64,000 nucleotides of DNA from Klebsormidium nitens (Eukaryota > Streptophyta > Klebsormidiophyceae > Klebsormidiales > Klebsormidiaceae), in the NCBI GenBank assembly GCA_000708835.1, contig DF237185.1, positions 9,569-73,568 on the forward strand, in the 5' to 3' direction. Within the stretch, counting starts at the first letter, position 1. Every line of letters starts with the position of its first letter. The position numbers and the translations under genes are program-made. Below are positions 33,901 through 45,700 of this stretch, in pieces. The notes beneath the pieces are model-generated. The model saw nothing but the letters and a program-made list of their open reading frames with translations, was not told the origin of the DNA and ran no database searches.

Positions 33901-34951
33901 GTACTTGTTCCTCAGCAAGCCAACTAGACACTTAGAGCTCCAACTTAGCCCTGCAGACTGTAGCAGGAAGGAATTCCCGGGGAGTTTTGGCCCATCTGCC
34001 ACCAATCAAAGGAGAACCTCTTCGGACGAGACCACTCCTTCCCAAATGCTACTAGCCTTGAAGGTGAAGGCCAGAGCCTAAGGGAGAACTCTCCTCAAAG
34101 TACGTGCGAAAGGCGTTTCCTACCCCCATCGGCATCTATTCGCTAGATAAAGCTAGCTAGAGCTTGCCAATGTCTGCAATCAACACCATTTCGAAGCACG
34201 TTGACAATCTTTAACGTCCTTGATCAACATCGGGCAGGCCCTGTCTTGTAGTAGGCTCACGTAAAGTCAAGGTGGCATTGAGTGGCCAACCTAGTCAACA
34301 ACCATACTTGTTGCTTTAAAGATGCAACAGATGTGCATGTTCACGGTTCTCTTCTCGCACAAGCTATGAATCTGAAGCAAACAACAAATTAGAAGCATAA
34401 CGTTCTTGAGCATATGGTCCATTGTTTGAGTGCGTCACTCCAGAGATACGAGTGCTCCATTATGGTCAAGGATTGGAAAACAATCATCCAGATTGCAAGC
34501 CATCCGCAATGGAAACCTCTGATCAACCAAGGCACTTCGCCATTCTGCATACTTTTGTGCCACAATTAGGAGAAGCTTGCAAGTCAGCCTCCGTCATTGC
34601 TTACTTGTTCAGATACTCAGTCTTTTCGTGCAGCTTCAAAGTTTCTCGAAGCGCTCTTCCCTGCACTGACTGGACATTGTTTCCGTCTGCCTCCAGCTCC
34701 GCTAGACCGTATGGTGGGAACGGGCTAGTCTGACCAGTCAACCCATGTGAGTTGGCCTCTTTGTCAATGGACAGCGCTTCTTTTGACTTCTTTTTGGAAG
34801 CTGGACTGCTGGGACGACCACTGGAGTTCTGATCAGAAGGCTTTTCTTGTAGTCCCTCCTTTGCTTCTCTGGCGGCATTGTTGTTAGAAGTTACTTTCTC
34901 ATTAACAAAGTTATCTGAGGGTCTCTCAGCAACTGCAGAAGCGGCAACCAT
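27938..34951 (-). CDS. GH3: GH3-family acyl-acid amido synthetase, six exons, one frameshift
   Basis: Exons in order: 34951-34605, 33830-33666, 33100-32999, 31898-31585, 29975-29737, 28734-27938 (stop). Phases fit at every junction. GH3 enzymes adenylate acyl acids such as jasmonate or auxin and join them to amino acids. Visible family parts are the N-terminal TLKLHEKTEYLNK, PVTRYEDYAEYIERE, the ATP-motif region TSGSSKGTQKRILK, QAMYCHLLCGL, TGSMLQYVPLMEKFAG, LLTPFYAASE, and the C-terminal FRAWKVEKGTDTAQYKVPR. The first about 85 residues are a Ser/Lys-rich extension not usual for the family; the total is about 654 codons against the usual 580-610. Exon 4 needs one extra base near 31781-31790 to run from TTLGLRR to LKNFETLELAK. 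This is either a sequencing or assembly error or a disabling deletion. The substrate cannot be told. It shares a 795-bp divergent region with the NmrA-like gene. Confidence 0.85.
28775..29415 (-). repeat. Acceptor-half copies upstream of GH3 exon 6
   Basis: The last exon starts (minus strand) CGCAG|GTCCTTCCGTGCAG. Copies of this junction, with AG kept, lie at about 28830-28850, 29298-29318 and 29390-29408. Weaker ones are possible near 28960 and 29120. All are in the preceding intron. Confidence 0.7.
30930..31530 (-). repeat. Four donor-half copies of GH3 exon 4
   Basis: The 3' end of exon 4 (GACGGCGCTGCGCGC ... GGGGTGCAGTTCCTGGAGAA ... CAGAG|GTGAG) is repeated four times in the next intron. 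The anchor (G)TGGATCA is at 31626 (real), then 31481, 31316, 31150 and 30972 (spacing 145, 165, 166, 178 bp). All four copies keep the GTGAG donor. Divergence increases with distance from the real exon. Confidence 0.9.
31960..32365 (-). repeat. Three acceptor-half copies of GH3 exon 4
   Basis: The 5' end of exon 4 (CAG|GCAATACGGTGACAAACC ... CAGG) is repeated three times in the preceding intron. The anchor GGATGAC is at 31867 (real), 32015, 32162 and 32309, spaced about 147 bp. All three copies keep the AG acceptor and share a 3-base deletion relative to the real exon, so they descend from one copy. Confidence 0.9.
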
Positions 34952-35746
34952 AGTGGTGCGTATTCACACACTCCGCTGTACAGCTTGCGCTTAGTTCCAA
35001 GCACCTGCCGCCGTAGGCTGGCCGCAGACTGTGCAGGGCGCCCGGATGTCTGAGTAAAACACCCAGCACTTTGGAGTGGTGGCACAGCTGGGAGAGACGG
35101 CCTGACAAAAGCGGGATATGGACCCTGTGGATGCGCTTCTAGTGCATTTGATCAGGTAGAAGCGCTCTTCCTAGGGACCGTGGCAGAAGCTAGCCGGCTG
35201 ACAAGAAGATGACACGCCCAATACTGGACTAGCTACGTCCTGACTTGCTCCTTCCCACTTTCCAGAGGCTGAGCCTATCTCCATCATGCAGATATCCTGA
35301 ACTTGTGGAGCAACAGTGCCAACAGTGCGTCAGCTCTTTTCAAACAGCATGCCCATGCCAGAGGGGGAAGTTTAAAAGGCTAGTCACGTTAATGTTGTCG
35401 ATATAAGGTCGCAGACTCGACAAACTTCTCGTCATTGAACTTTTTAAGCTTCCCCCTTCAACTATTAAATGATATCAGATATCTGGGCAGGCTGCTCGCA
35501 AAGAGTGGCTGGAGGGAGGCTCGAAAAGACCAACTCTGAGCCGTCCGATAGATTCAACTCGGTGGTTAGCAACTTAGCACCGTCCATTGTCCAGGTGCAC
35601 TCGCGAGTGCAGACGCCCACTTTAAACGATGGCCTCATACCTACCGGTAGTAGCCTATTACCTAGGCTAGGAGCGAAGCACACAACCAGAAGCACTGCAG
35701 TAGTCAGCATTTTTTCGAGATCAGGTCGCAAGAGAAGGCAATCAGC
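34952..35746. promoter_or_regulatory. Shared divergent promoter region of GH3 and the NmrA-like gene
   Basis: 795 bp separate the two start codons, transcribed away from each other. I cannot point to a definite TATA box or auxin-response (TGTCTC-type) cluster. The call rests on arrangement only. Confidence 0.45.
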
Positions 35747-38700
35747 ATGTTTTCTACAAGCAGCATTGCTCCTGGAAGCTTCAACACCCTAACAGATCTG
35801 TGTCTTTCCAGCAAACGTCCTTCGCATGCACTTAAATGCATGCAAGGAAGGTCTCAAACCGCTCAGACGGCTTTTGGCGCGCAGTTTTCCTTAGAGTTTC
35901 AAGCTGGCTGGAGGTCTGCCCGTCCCTCCTGCATTAAAGCAGGCTCTCGTTTGTCTTCTTCAGCTGCTTTTATCAAGAAAAGATGCAATCGTAGTTGGGT
36001 GCAATCAGACGAGCGATTGCTTGGTGGGTTTGAGTTTGGACGGCAAGGGGACCTTCTTACAAGAGTGTTGAGAAACACAGAAAGGTTGAAGTACGCAGAA
36101 ACCCGCGGTAGGAGAACTAGCATGGGGAGCACAAGAGCTGCAGCCACTGGCTCCAAGGACGACAACATTCTGCTAGTGGGGGCAACAGGGGGAACTGGCG
36201 GGTAGGGCCACTTATAGCTGACCCATCATACCCGAACCGAGTGTTTTGCTGGAGTTGGTAGCTGCATGCATTGCAGGTGTTGCGGAGTTGGCAGAATATT
36301 CAGCGGTTTCATTTTGTGCTCAGAATTGGAATGGAGACAAAGCTGTACTTCGGGAGTGTGATCACCTGTCAGTGAAATGTACAGGAAGGAATGCAACATT
36401 GGGCTACATGTTCAAGATTCCAGTTCACACCACATTGAGTTTGTCAATTGAGTTTGTGCTGCCGTTGATGTAAGGGAACTAGCTGCACCTTGGTGGACTT
36501 GTTACTGCCAGGCACGGCGCCACAATGCAAGCTAAGCAATTAGGATACCTTCTGATGCCATCAAATAGTCAAAAGGGGAGTACAGTCAGCTGGGGCATTA
36601 CTTCTCTTGGGAGTGAAAAGTCTTTAAGATCTTATGATTTGATTTTTGAACCTTTGCTCCGTTTTGTCTGCAGCTCAGTTTTGGACGGCCTCCTTGCGTC
36701 CGGCATATCCAGCGCCTCCTTGCACGTGCTGTCAAGGAACCCAACCGGGAAGGGGGCGCAAGCATTGGCCACCAGGGGGGTCCATGTGGTGACTGGGGAC
36801 TTGGATGACGAGGCGTCTGTTAGAGAAGCAATGAAAGGTTTGCAACAGTCTGCAACAGCCAAGGAATCAGGCAAAATGTGAAGAGAGATGTTCTAGCATT
36901 GCCAGCTCAGCAGTTTGAAGGATGACAAATGAACAAGGGGAAGGATGTTTTCTTAGGAGGAATGGACGTGATCGTACTGTTTTGTTCTAAAGCCTCCATG
37001 GAATATTTGTAGTTTTCAGAGACCTGAAAGAGGAGGCATCTGTGCAAAAAGGGGGTAAAAAGTTCAAATCCTGACCGCACGATTGTATTAGATGAAGGTA
37101 TGTTTTCGGATTGTGTTTCTGGTATGTCGACGATGTCCATGTTCTCGACTTGATGTGTCTATAGAAGCTTGAGAAAGTGCGTCAATAATTACCTGTGTCC
37201 CGTTGATGAAGCTTGCAAACTCCTCCCAGTATCTTGTTGCCCTAATTCGAACCCACACTTTCGGGTACGAACTTTAGCCCGAGGATGTGCTTTGCAGGTT
37301 CATTTTACTAGGATTACCGATCCACTTCACGAGAAGGTGTGCCTGAACACACAAAGCATCAAACCGAAAGGATTTTTCAGGTCTTTCTTTGTCATGGCAA
37401 GTGAAAACTGACGTTTCTTGATGGTGCAGGCATGCGTGCTGTGTACTGTCATGCCACGAGTAAGGACGCGGCCAAAGCGGACCCGATCGGCGACATACGG
37501 GCCGAGAAGCTGGCGCGCGCCGCAAAGGATGCGGGCATTGAGCACATAGTCTACAACAGCTCTGGTGGGTGTTTCAGCTTTGACGTGAAGTCCCGTTGTG
37601 CACCCACTAAAGCCACCTGGTTGTTGGATCCTTTTTCGTTTGCCCCGTTACTCATTTCAGCAGGTTCAAGTTCATTGACTACGATCGTGATATATGGCCC
37701 TTCGACCTGGAACAAAGCTTTGGTGCTGAAGAAAGTGTGAGCATCTGGGGCATGATCAGGAAAAACGGACAACACTCAGCTATAGCGTTGGTTCTTCAGT
37801 CGACAAATAAAAATAATGTAAATCAGGAGGTATGCAAAAGGTGTCGCCTTCGCCTTTATGTCGTCCTCGTGCTTTAAGAACACTTTCAGATGAACCAAAG
37901 TACCACACAAAACCTAGCCGAAGTCTCCTAGCCTTCAGCTGGATGTGAACTCAATAATCGATGTGAGTTCATTTGAGGGGTCGACGAATTTTATTGCAGA
38001 TGGTCGGGGCGTAAAAGCAAACAGCTTTCAACGACCAGAAGGACGACGTGGAAAACATTTCAGGAATGCTTTTTCAGTGAAGAATCCGGAATGATCACGC
38101 GTGAATGCCCTCTCTCAAGCGATCAGGGCGCAAGTACATCATATCTCAGGTCGACCAAATCCATCGCATCGGAAAGTCTCTCTTGTGTTGGTTCATGCGA
38201 ATTTCTCTTCGGGGCGCCAAACACGAAGGTTTCTCACGTCGACTAGAAGCGCCATGTTGAGGCATCCCCTTGACCCATTCGTGCACAGGAAAGACAGCTT
38301 ACAAGGTGTGCGCTTATTTTTGTACAAATAGACCACATTTTGAGGTGTGAATACCCTCTTCCAGGCGGTCGGGGCGCCAACACGAAGATCTCGCAGGTCG
38401 ACCAGAAGCACCACATCGAGGACATCTTCGTCGAATCGGGTATTCCCACCACCAACCTGCAGGCGGTGCTCTTCATGGAGGAGTTTTGGAAGGTGACGAC
38501 GCGGCCGGCGATTCAAAAGGTGAGCATCTTCTGAGGTTTCAACAGAACTTTCCTTAGGATTGAGGTTGGTGGAGGTTTAGGAAGGAGAGAGGCACCTGAG
38601 AAGAATTGCTATTCATGGGGGAGTTGTGGGATGTCGCAACGGGGACAGCCAGGGTACAAGTGAGGTTTTGTGACGTCTCAGCAGTTTGTTCTCAGGATTG

Positions 38701-41064
38701 GGTGGGGCTTGAAGGAGGTTAAGCGAAGGAGGAAGGGAACGATCCGAATTGCAAGCGTACTTTATGGACGACTTTGAACTGTCCGGGGGCGGCCGGCCAA
38801 TCAGAGACTGAGCCTTTTCACGCTTTCAGTTGATCTTCCCTCAGGACTAAGTTCGGGGGGAAGGAAGGTCCAGCATATGAGGAAAGGAAGAAGCGGAAAG
38901 AAAAGCGTGATATTCAAAACATAATTGGTCGCCCAAAGCCGAGCCGTTTGCAAGGTTGAGCCTTTTGATAACGGAAGTTTCTCGTTCCAGAACCGCGATC
39001 GGCAGTAAGGGAAGGCTGGACAGGGAAAAAAACAGAATTTCGGAAGGTCGCGATGCATTCGGCCGTTCTCACGACTGGGCCAGGCTCTTCGGGCAGGGTT
39101 CGGAGGAACGATCGCAAAGGGTGGGAGGCAAGGAAGGGCGTACATGGACTTCTGGAGCTTATCGAAATTCTGAGAAATCACCACTCGGCGGGTTGACGTC
39201 ACCTGAGCATTTGTTGCAAAGCCTAAGGGTCTTCTTCTCATCTGGCCGCTCCCTAAAAGTGCTGTCTGCTTCACCACTGAGCTCCGGTTGGCCTGCGAAG
39301 AAACAAACGGAGTCGTGACAATCTTTGCTAGCGTGTCCAGTTGCTCGTAGTCCGTGTGACGTCAGCCGACAAGTAACGCGGCTCGGATTAAAATATCCCC
39401 GAAGAGCAGAGTATGCCCTTGAGGATCGCCCAACTCTAACACGGTGTCTAGGTTACTCAATCAGCATAATGGCAGCCAGTGTCAGGAGGACCGCTCACAG
39501 CTCAAGTGCAGCGAACCGAACCCCGAGGAGTATGACGTCAGCAATGTTAGTGGCAATCTTAATCTTTACACGCCTCATTCGTACTGCAGGGAACATTTCC
39601 GTTTAGCATGCCCGCCGACAAACCCCTTCAGCTATTAGCGGTTAAAGACATGGGCCGGGCTGCGGGGACCGCTCTTCTGAAGGTGAGCCGTTGAACGGAG
39701 GAACCAGGCAAATGCTAAGAGACGGATTCGACGGCCAACTTTGCTGTTCTGAGAATTGTCTCTTCGAGGGAAATTATGCGGATGCTGAGAGCCCGGGGTC
39801 GAAGGTCAGCGTCAGTACAGTCGCACAAGGGTCTGCAAGTGAAAACTCTGATGCGAAACTTCCTGGATCAGTGTTGAAAAGGAGGTTGAGATACGACTTG
39901 TCGAAAGGTGTTTTGCGTTATGGTTGAATGCGGGCAGGGTGTTCTGGACCTTTTTTGCGTTCCGTTGACGCTCGTCCGCTGATGCAGCCGGAAGAGTACG
40001 CCGGAAAGTCGCTCGAGTTGGCCGGCGACGAGTTGACGCCACGTCAGCTGTGCGAGGAATTCTCACTTGCGCAAGGGGGATCCCCCGTCAAGCAGCTCAG
40101 CCTGCCGCGGTTCCTGTTCTGGTTCTTGAACAAGTGAGTGTCTTCCATACTGTGTCTTCTTCGTCTTCCGCTTTGCCCGTTTTGCACGCCAATGAGCTTC
40201 CAATCTGCAACCGTTTTGTTGGTTCGTCTTGTCTTGAAGGAGTGGATATTGAAGGAGTGAGCCAATCGCAGGGTGACGTGTGTCAGATAATCTGATGATG
40301 CCAGATGACCGGAGAAATGAGCTTGATGAACCAGCTCCATCTGCCGCACCTTTGTTCTGAACCGGCCTGGGCCAATCACTGAATGCCACGTGGAAGCCAA
40401 ACCTTACGACCCCGTTCCAGTTTGCCCCTCCCCTTCCGGCTCGGTTCCTGACCGATTGTGAAAAGAAGCTCAGCCTGCCGCGATTCTCCGTAGGAGTCTG
40501 ACCATTAGATAAGCGACACGTATCACGACATTTTCACAAAGAAAAAGCGTCCGTCAAGTACCTCAGCTTGCCGCAATTGTCCTCTTTCGAAGGGGTGTCC
40601 GATCACGACGGGACCACATTGAGACATGACTTCTGCTAAGTAGCTCGGCTTCTGCTCTTGATACGAAGAGAACGTGGTTCTGCGGTTTATCTGCTCACCA
40701 TTTTCCAGTGATCCAAAATAAACATCTCGTAACAAATTCTTGAGCATACTTTCAGTCTATGATTCGAGCAGCGTTCAGAGCTTTTTGCCACACCCTTGTC
40801 CAGAAGTCAACTTCGTCTTATCTGAGCGTAACGTAGTTTGAACCAGCCCAACGCAGCCCAACCCAGCCTAGCCTAATCCATAATCTCGTGCTTCATCGCA
40901 GGGACTTGTTTCGAATCATCAAGTTCCTGGCGGAGACCGGATATTCCGCGGAAATCGACGACTGCCGGGCGCGTTTCCCGGGCATGCTGACGTTCCGGGA
41001 GTTTCTAAAGCTCACAGATTGGGGCAACTCCAAACGGACGTACGAAGGAGGCTTCCGATACTGA
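35747..41064 (+). CDS. NmrA-like NAD(P)-binding protein with a plastid-type leader, 436 aa
   Basis: Exons 35747-36201, 36674-36837, 37430-37564, 38365-38519, 39590-39682, 39988-40133 and 40902-41064 (stop) join in phase (1311 nt). Residues 1 to about 120 are Ser/Arg-rich and poor in acidic residues at the start (MFSTSSIAPGSFNTLTDLC), like a chloroplast transit peptide. A later in-frame ATG at 36121 would give a shorter cytosolic form. The Rossmann core follows: NILLVGATGGTGGSVLDGLL (dinucleotide-binding G-rich loop), VLSRNPTGKGAQAL, VVTGDLDDEASVREAM, EHIVYNSSG. Further on, HHIEDIFVESGIPTTNLQ and AVLFMEEFW match the NmrA/HSCARG pattern. LQLLAVKDMGRAAG and SLELAGDELT complete the fold. These proteins act as atypical SDR reductases or NADP sensors. 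The active-site Tyr-Lys pair is not obvious, so a redox-sensor or isoflavone-reductase-like role cannot be separated. Confidence 0.85.
37980..38275 (+). repeat. Three acceptor-half copies of exon 4 of the NmrA-like gene
   Basis: The real exon starts CCAG|GCGGTCGGGGCGCCAAC at 38365. Decayed copies of the start lie at about 38000-38060, 38105-38172 and 38200-38265 in the preceding intron. The middle one keeps the polypyrimidine-AG. The nearest has an in-frame TAG. Confidence 0.75.
40455..40605 (+). repeat. Two copies of the 3' part of exon 6 of the NmrA-like gene
   Basis: Exon 6 contains CAAGCAGCTCAGCCTGCCGC (40089-40108). Near-copies AAGCTCAGCCTGCCGCG (about 40467) and GTCAAGTACCTCAGCTTGCC (about 40554) lie downstream in the following intron. 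Confidence 0.65.
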
Positions 41065-42796
41065 ACCTTTCGTTCAAACCAGTAGGCGATTGACACGCGG
41101 CAATGATGAGTTGCGGAGTTGGCCTGTCCCAGCTAAGCCAGAGGATAACTGATTTTGACACTGTAAGATATGTATTATATCGTGATTACGTTTCGGAAGC
41201 CGGGCTCACAAGCGAGCTCTGTCAGTGTGCTCCCACTGGACTCTACGAGAAGCGATTATTGGCTTGGCAGACGTCGGTAAGACGTGTTCGTGTCGGGCCG
41301 CCACCAGTCGAAGCAATGGTTCATCTAACGAACCAGCCGCGCTTTGAAGGCAGCATCCTCTTAACGGTTCAATGTAAGCTGGGTTTCTGACATGCGCCCG
41401 GCCATGACTTACAGCCGGCCGAAAGCAAACGATGGACAGGCCCGGATGCTCAGCATTGATTCTTGAAAGCGATTCAGCAACTGAAACATGCGAGCCGCCC
41501 CATTATTAGCTAGCTGTAGGCTGGCCCGATACAACCGGCCAACTTTCAGTGGGACCGCTGACGATCGAAAGATTCCGCTACTGGTGATCCGACACGATCA
41601 TTGCATGCGTTGGCTCTGCATGATTGGTTTCCCCTAGCCTCCCAATCAAATATTAGTATAGAATATTGATTACAACGGGCCGGGCCGGCTCAGTCACCGT
41701 GACCAATGACCCTCTTATATGATTCAATCTCGTAACGTAAATGGTAAGTGCAATTAATATAGAATGGCACACCACTATGGTGTAGCTGACTCAGTGAGGG
41801 CCACCGTGACATGGCGTTAATTATCGAATAGCATACTGAGACTCAGCTTGGATTAAAAATTAATTTGGATAACATGTCGATCAAAAAGGGTCGGAGAGAT
41901 GCAGCAGAGAGCCATCATGCGCTTCGCTATGAATGCTCTGTCGGAGGCCGCGCGCAGTCGATGTCATTTGCATGATTGCTGCTGTTAATGCCAGCCTTGC
42001 GTTACTTGGTATATTCTCTAGTGTTGGTGCAAGCCGTCACTGTGGGACGTACTACAGCGCTGTAGTGCACCCAATGCGTAAAGACTTCGATAACTCTCGT
42101 GTGACCTAAGAGCCGTGTGACCTAAGATAGGCACCCGGAGGACGGGTGGGGTTGGTACGGTGGTTAGGGTGGGTTGGGGTGCGGAGCGGGTGATTAATTG
42201 GGTTAGAATTTTAGTTTGAAGTGCCCGGGTTACTCGTATCTTAGGTCACACGCCCGTTAGGTCACACGAGAGTTACCGGTATTGCGTAAAGAGGCCCGCA
42301 GCATTTGCAATCTAGGCGCCTGCCTTTGCACCGCGCGCCGCGGGCATGACTAAAACCTCAGGCTGTATCAAGATCCATGCACGAATCTGCTAAGTTTGTC
42401 TTCGAATCCGCTCAACTCGTCTAGGACATCAAACAGAACACTTCCTCTCGTATTTGTCATCGAACAGAATCAGGTTGTCTATTCGAGATCAAATAGCAAA
42501 GTTTATCCGCCTACTCGTTCTAGCCCTACTGTTGCCGCGTTCGCGTCGGTTCGCAAGCGTGCTCGTTTCTTGTATTATTGAAAGTGCGAACAACTGGGGA
42601 CTTCTGACGCTATCCGGTCCAACCGGCCATGTGAACGGCCCATGGGTAGTATCCCAGCAGATTGACCTGATAATTACGTTTGTACAAATATTACTACCTT
42701 ATTATTGTATCTAATACAGCAGTAATACTTGATGCTCATGTTTCAGCTATGCCCAGGGTTACTAGATTGTCATCCGCTGCTAGTTACTCATTCAAA
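41065..42796. other. AT-rich intergenic region between convergent genes
   Basis: No gene recognised. Apart from the MITE at 42085-42282, I see only AT-rich unique sequence. Confidence 0.5.
42085..42282. mobile_element. MITE-like element with telomere-like core (copy 1)
   Basis: Terminal inverted repeats of about 40 bp (left starts GATAACTCTCGTGTGACCTA, right its imperfect reverse complement), flanked by the 10-bp direct repeat TGCGTAAAGA (42075-42084 and 42283-42292). The core reads GGTGGTTAGGGTGGGT and GGTGCGGAGCGGGTGAT. Confidence 0.8.
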
Positions 42797-45700
42797 TCAA
42801 AGGCTACCTCGCGTGATCGTGTAGGAAGTCACAGTCGCCTGGCGAACAACGACTCGCATAGTCGATCGTTCAGCCGTCCGATCAGCGTCCTCGCTTTCAG
42901 AACCGTCCGATTCCGCCACCACAAAAGTGGACATCGTCGCGTGACCCATCTCCCTCTTCCGGCTCTTGAGCCGCATCAGTTTCTTTTGACCGACCGCGTC
43001 GAAGAAACCCTGTGCTCCAGCGTCGGGGTCCTCTTCGACGACGAAACTTGACAGCATCGACCCGCCCGAATCTTTCCGACGGCTCTTCATCCGGATCAAC
43101 TGCTTACCCGCGATGCTATCCCGCATGCCGCCCTCTTCCGCTGTTCCGCTTGCCCGCGTTCCTTTTCTGGTCGCGGGCTCATGTCCAACAGAACGGCTGC
43201 CAACTCCTTCGCCCGTCCTCGAGGCCTCCTCCTGGATCTCGCCTTTGTTATGCCGCCCTTCTAGTTCTTTCCCATTTCCAAAATGTGCGTGCTTCTTTCC
43301 GTTTTTGGCTTTCCTATGTTGACCCCTTTGGACACTTTCGCGAGCTTCCGAACCCGACCCACCTTTCTTTTCTCCTGTTCCCAGCCCACCAACCGATTTC
43401 AACCTCCTGTTCAGATCCCGATTTTTCCCGCCCTTCTCGTTTTTGCCGCGGGGCGTTCCTTCGGAGAAGCTCTCAACCGGCGAGTCTAAGGCGGCTTCTG
43501 CTCGTGGAGACATCCCTGATTTTCCGCTAAGGCTCCCTCCTTTTTGTTCCCTCTTCCGGCCAGTCAGCATTCTCATCAACCGCCCACTTTGCGAAGTCGG
43601 ACGTCCGCCTGAGGCCTCTCCTCCGTCCGAACGACTTCCCGCACGCGAAGAATGTGGTGACGTCAGCGCACTCGCCCTTAGGTTCCCTTCTCCCCGGTCC
43701 CTCTGCCGGCCAGTCGGCATTCTCATCAACCGCCCACTTTGCGACTCCTGACATCCGACCGGGACTTCTCCTTCGTCCGGTAGCCGTCCCTTACGCGAAG
43801 ACTTTGGTGACGTCAGCGCACTCCCCCTGCCGCCTCGCCGCTTCTCATCTGCCGCTCGCTCCCTGTCGCGTCTTCTCCGAGTCCTTCCGAGTTCTTCCGC
43901 GACGAGGGAACCATTCGATCCCAGGTCCTTCCGCTTTTCCGTTCGATACACCTGCTTCCATCCTTCCTCTCGGCTGCAGTCCGGCAACACCCGCCTGTGC
44001 AGGGACCGTCTAACCCGTTTCGAACCTCGGTTGACAGCGTTTAACCGCCCCTCCCGCCACCATAACCAGCCCGCTCTTAACTCCGTAAACGCCGCCCAGC
44101 ATTGGTAACCCATCTGCCCCGCCACCGCGAGCAGCTGGAGCGCGAGCATCGCGTTTCCGAGGGTGCGCGCGCTCACGGGTGCCGCCTCCGCGGCCGCGGC
44201 CGCGCGCGCCGATTGTAGCGCAAAACTCAGCGTGAGAACCTCCAGCAGGGCGGCCGCGGTCTCGGCGCCCTGCACCCCTCTGCTGACGTAAGGCTTGCCG
44301 ACCAAGAGCCAGATGAGGTAAGCGAGCGATGTTACCAGCAGCCCCCCGGCTTGCCACGTGGCGGACCCAGAAGCTGCCACGTGACTTCCCAGGAGCGCGC
44401 CGAAGATTAGGCGCTTGGTGAGCAGAGCGCCCACGTGGCACGTCCGCAGCATTCGGACGAGGTCCCGAAGCGCGCGCGCCACATGGGGAAGAAACCGTGC
44501 GAGCCGGCTGCCAAGAGGCGCTTTGATCTGGTTTGCGGACGGTCTGATCTGATCTCTTGACAGCGCGACCTCGTTGTCGGACGCTGTGATCTCGTGGTCG
44601 GACGCTATGATCATGGTTTTGGACGCTATGATCTCGTGTTCGGACCCTATGACCTTGTTACTGGGCGCGACCGTGTTTTCAGACACCGCTGGCGGCGACT
44701 CGGGTGGGCGGAACGGATGGAAGAGCGGACCGAACCGTTCGAGCGGGAGGAAACGAGAGTGGCGGCATCGCGACATCTCAACCCACCGCCCGGGACAACG
44801 GCGGCCGAACAGGGCCGTCCAGACGAACCGCCGCCACGTCCGCTTTCCAGCGGGGAGTCGATCTCGGTTGAGTACGACTCGGGTTCCCTGGAGGAATTCA
44901 GAAGTACTCTCAGCAAGACGGCAAGCTTTGACACATGCTTAAGTCTCTTCTCAATCCGCGTAGAAAGATGACTGTCTAGATTACTTGTGCTTGTCTGATG
45001 TACTTAGCGGAGCCGTTTCGGATGTTAAGTGTCACAGATCTGGATGCACAAAAGGTACTGTCTAATAGTGTAACCACTATAAAGTCACAAGAGGTCCCAA
45101 GAGCGTGGAAGCAGACTTCGGAGGAAAGTGTCCTTCAGCCCGCCCATCTTCTTATTCGAATCATGATCGGCTGGTACAGCGCTTTTTAAGCATCCGGCCG
45201 GTTTGAAGCAGAGAAGGAAGTCTAAAACTTAGACGGGTAAGTTAGTCATGTCTCAATGTAACGTCAACTAACTTCGAGTAGCTTTTTGAGCTTCCCTCAT
45301 TATCTAGATGTGGCAGGTTGCTCGCAAAGAGCTGTATCCTGTGCGCAATCGGGCATCGAAAGCAAACAGGAAGGCCCCTACTTACGACCCCGAACTTCCT
45401 GCCAAAGCGGTATCGAAAACCTGGAAAGAGGTCAACACGCACGGAAAGAGCTGAAAATGAAAACTGGTTCGATACTCACCGGTAGGACTTGCATGCCCAG
45501 GAACAAAAGAATCGCAACGATGGCCCCGCAAGGGGCGACAATCAGCAGTACGGCGCCGAGGAAGACCTTTGCGGCAGAACTGCCTGCACGGCGCAGGAGG
45601 GAAGGTCGAAATTTTGAGCGGAGATTGAGTTGCAAGCTAGGTCAGCCACCTTTTGTTTCTACTCTAGGACGAAAAGGCAGGGTAAATGACGCGTAGGTTT

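Noticed and set aside
36121-36201. ATG 36121 as the start of the NmrA-like gene
   Set aside because: The frame stays open upstream to 35747 with a transit-peptide-like composition, so the longer form is preferred; the shorter start remains possible.
37245-37290. Possible tRNA because of a TTCGAA-type T-loop sequence
   Set aside because: No acceptor stem, D-arm or anticodon arm can be folded around it.
43012-43530. Plus-strand frames opposite the last exon of the giant gene
   Set aside because: The minus strand has a 697-codon frame joined in phase to upstream exons; the plus frames are shadows.
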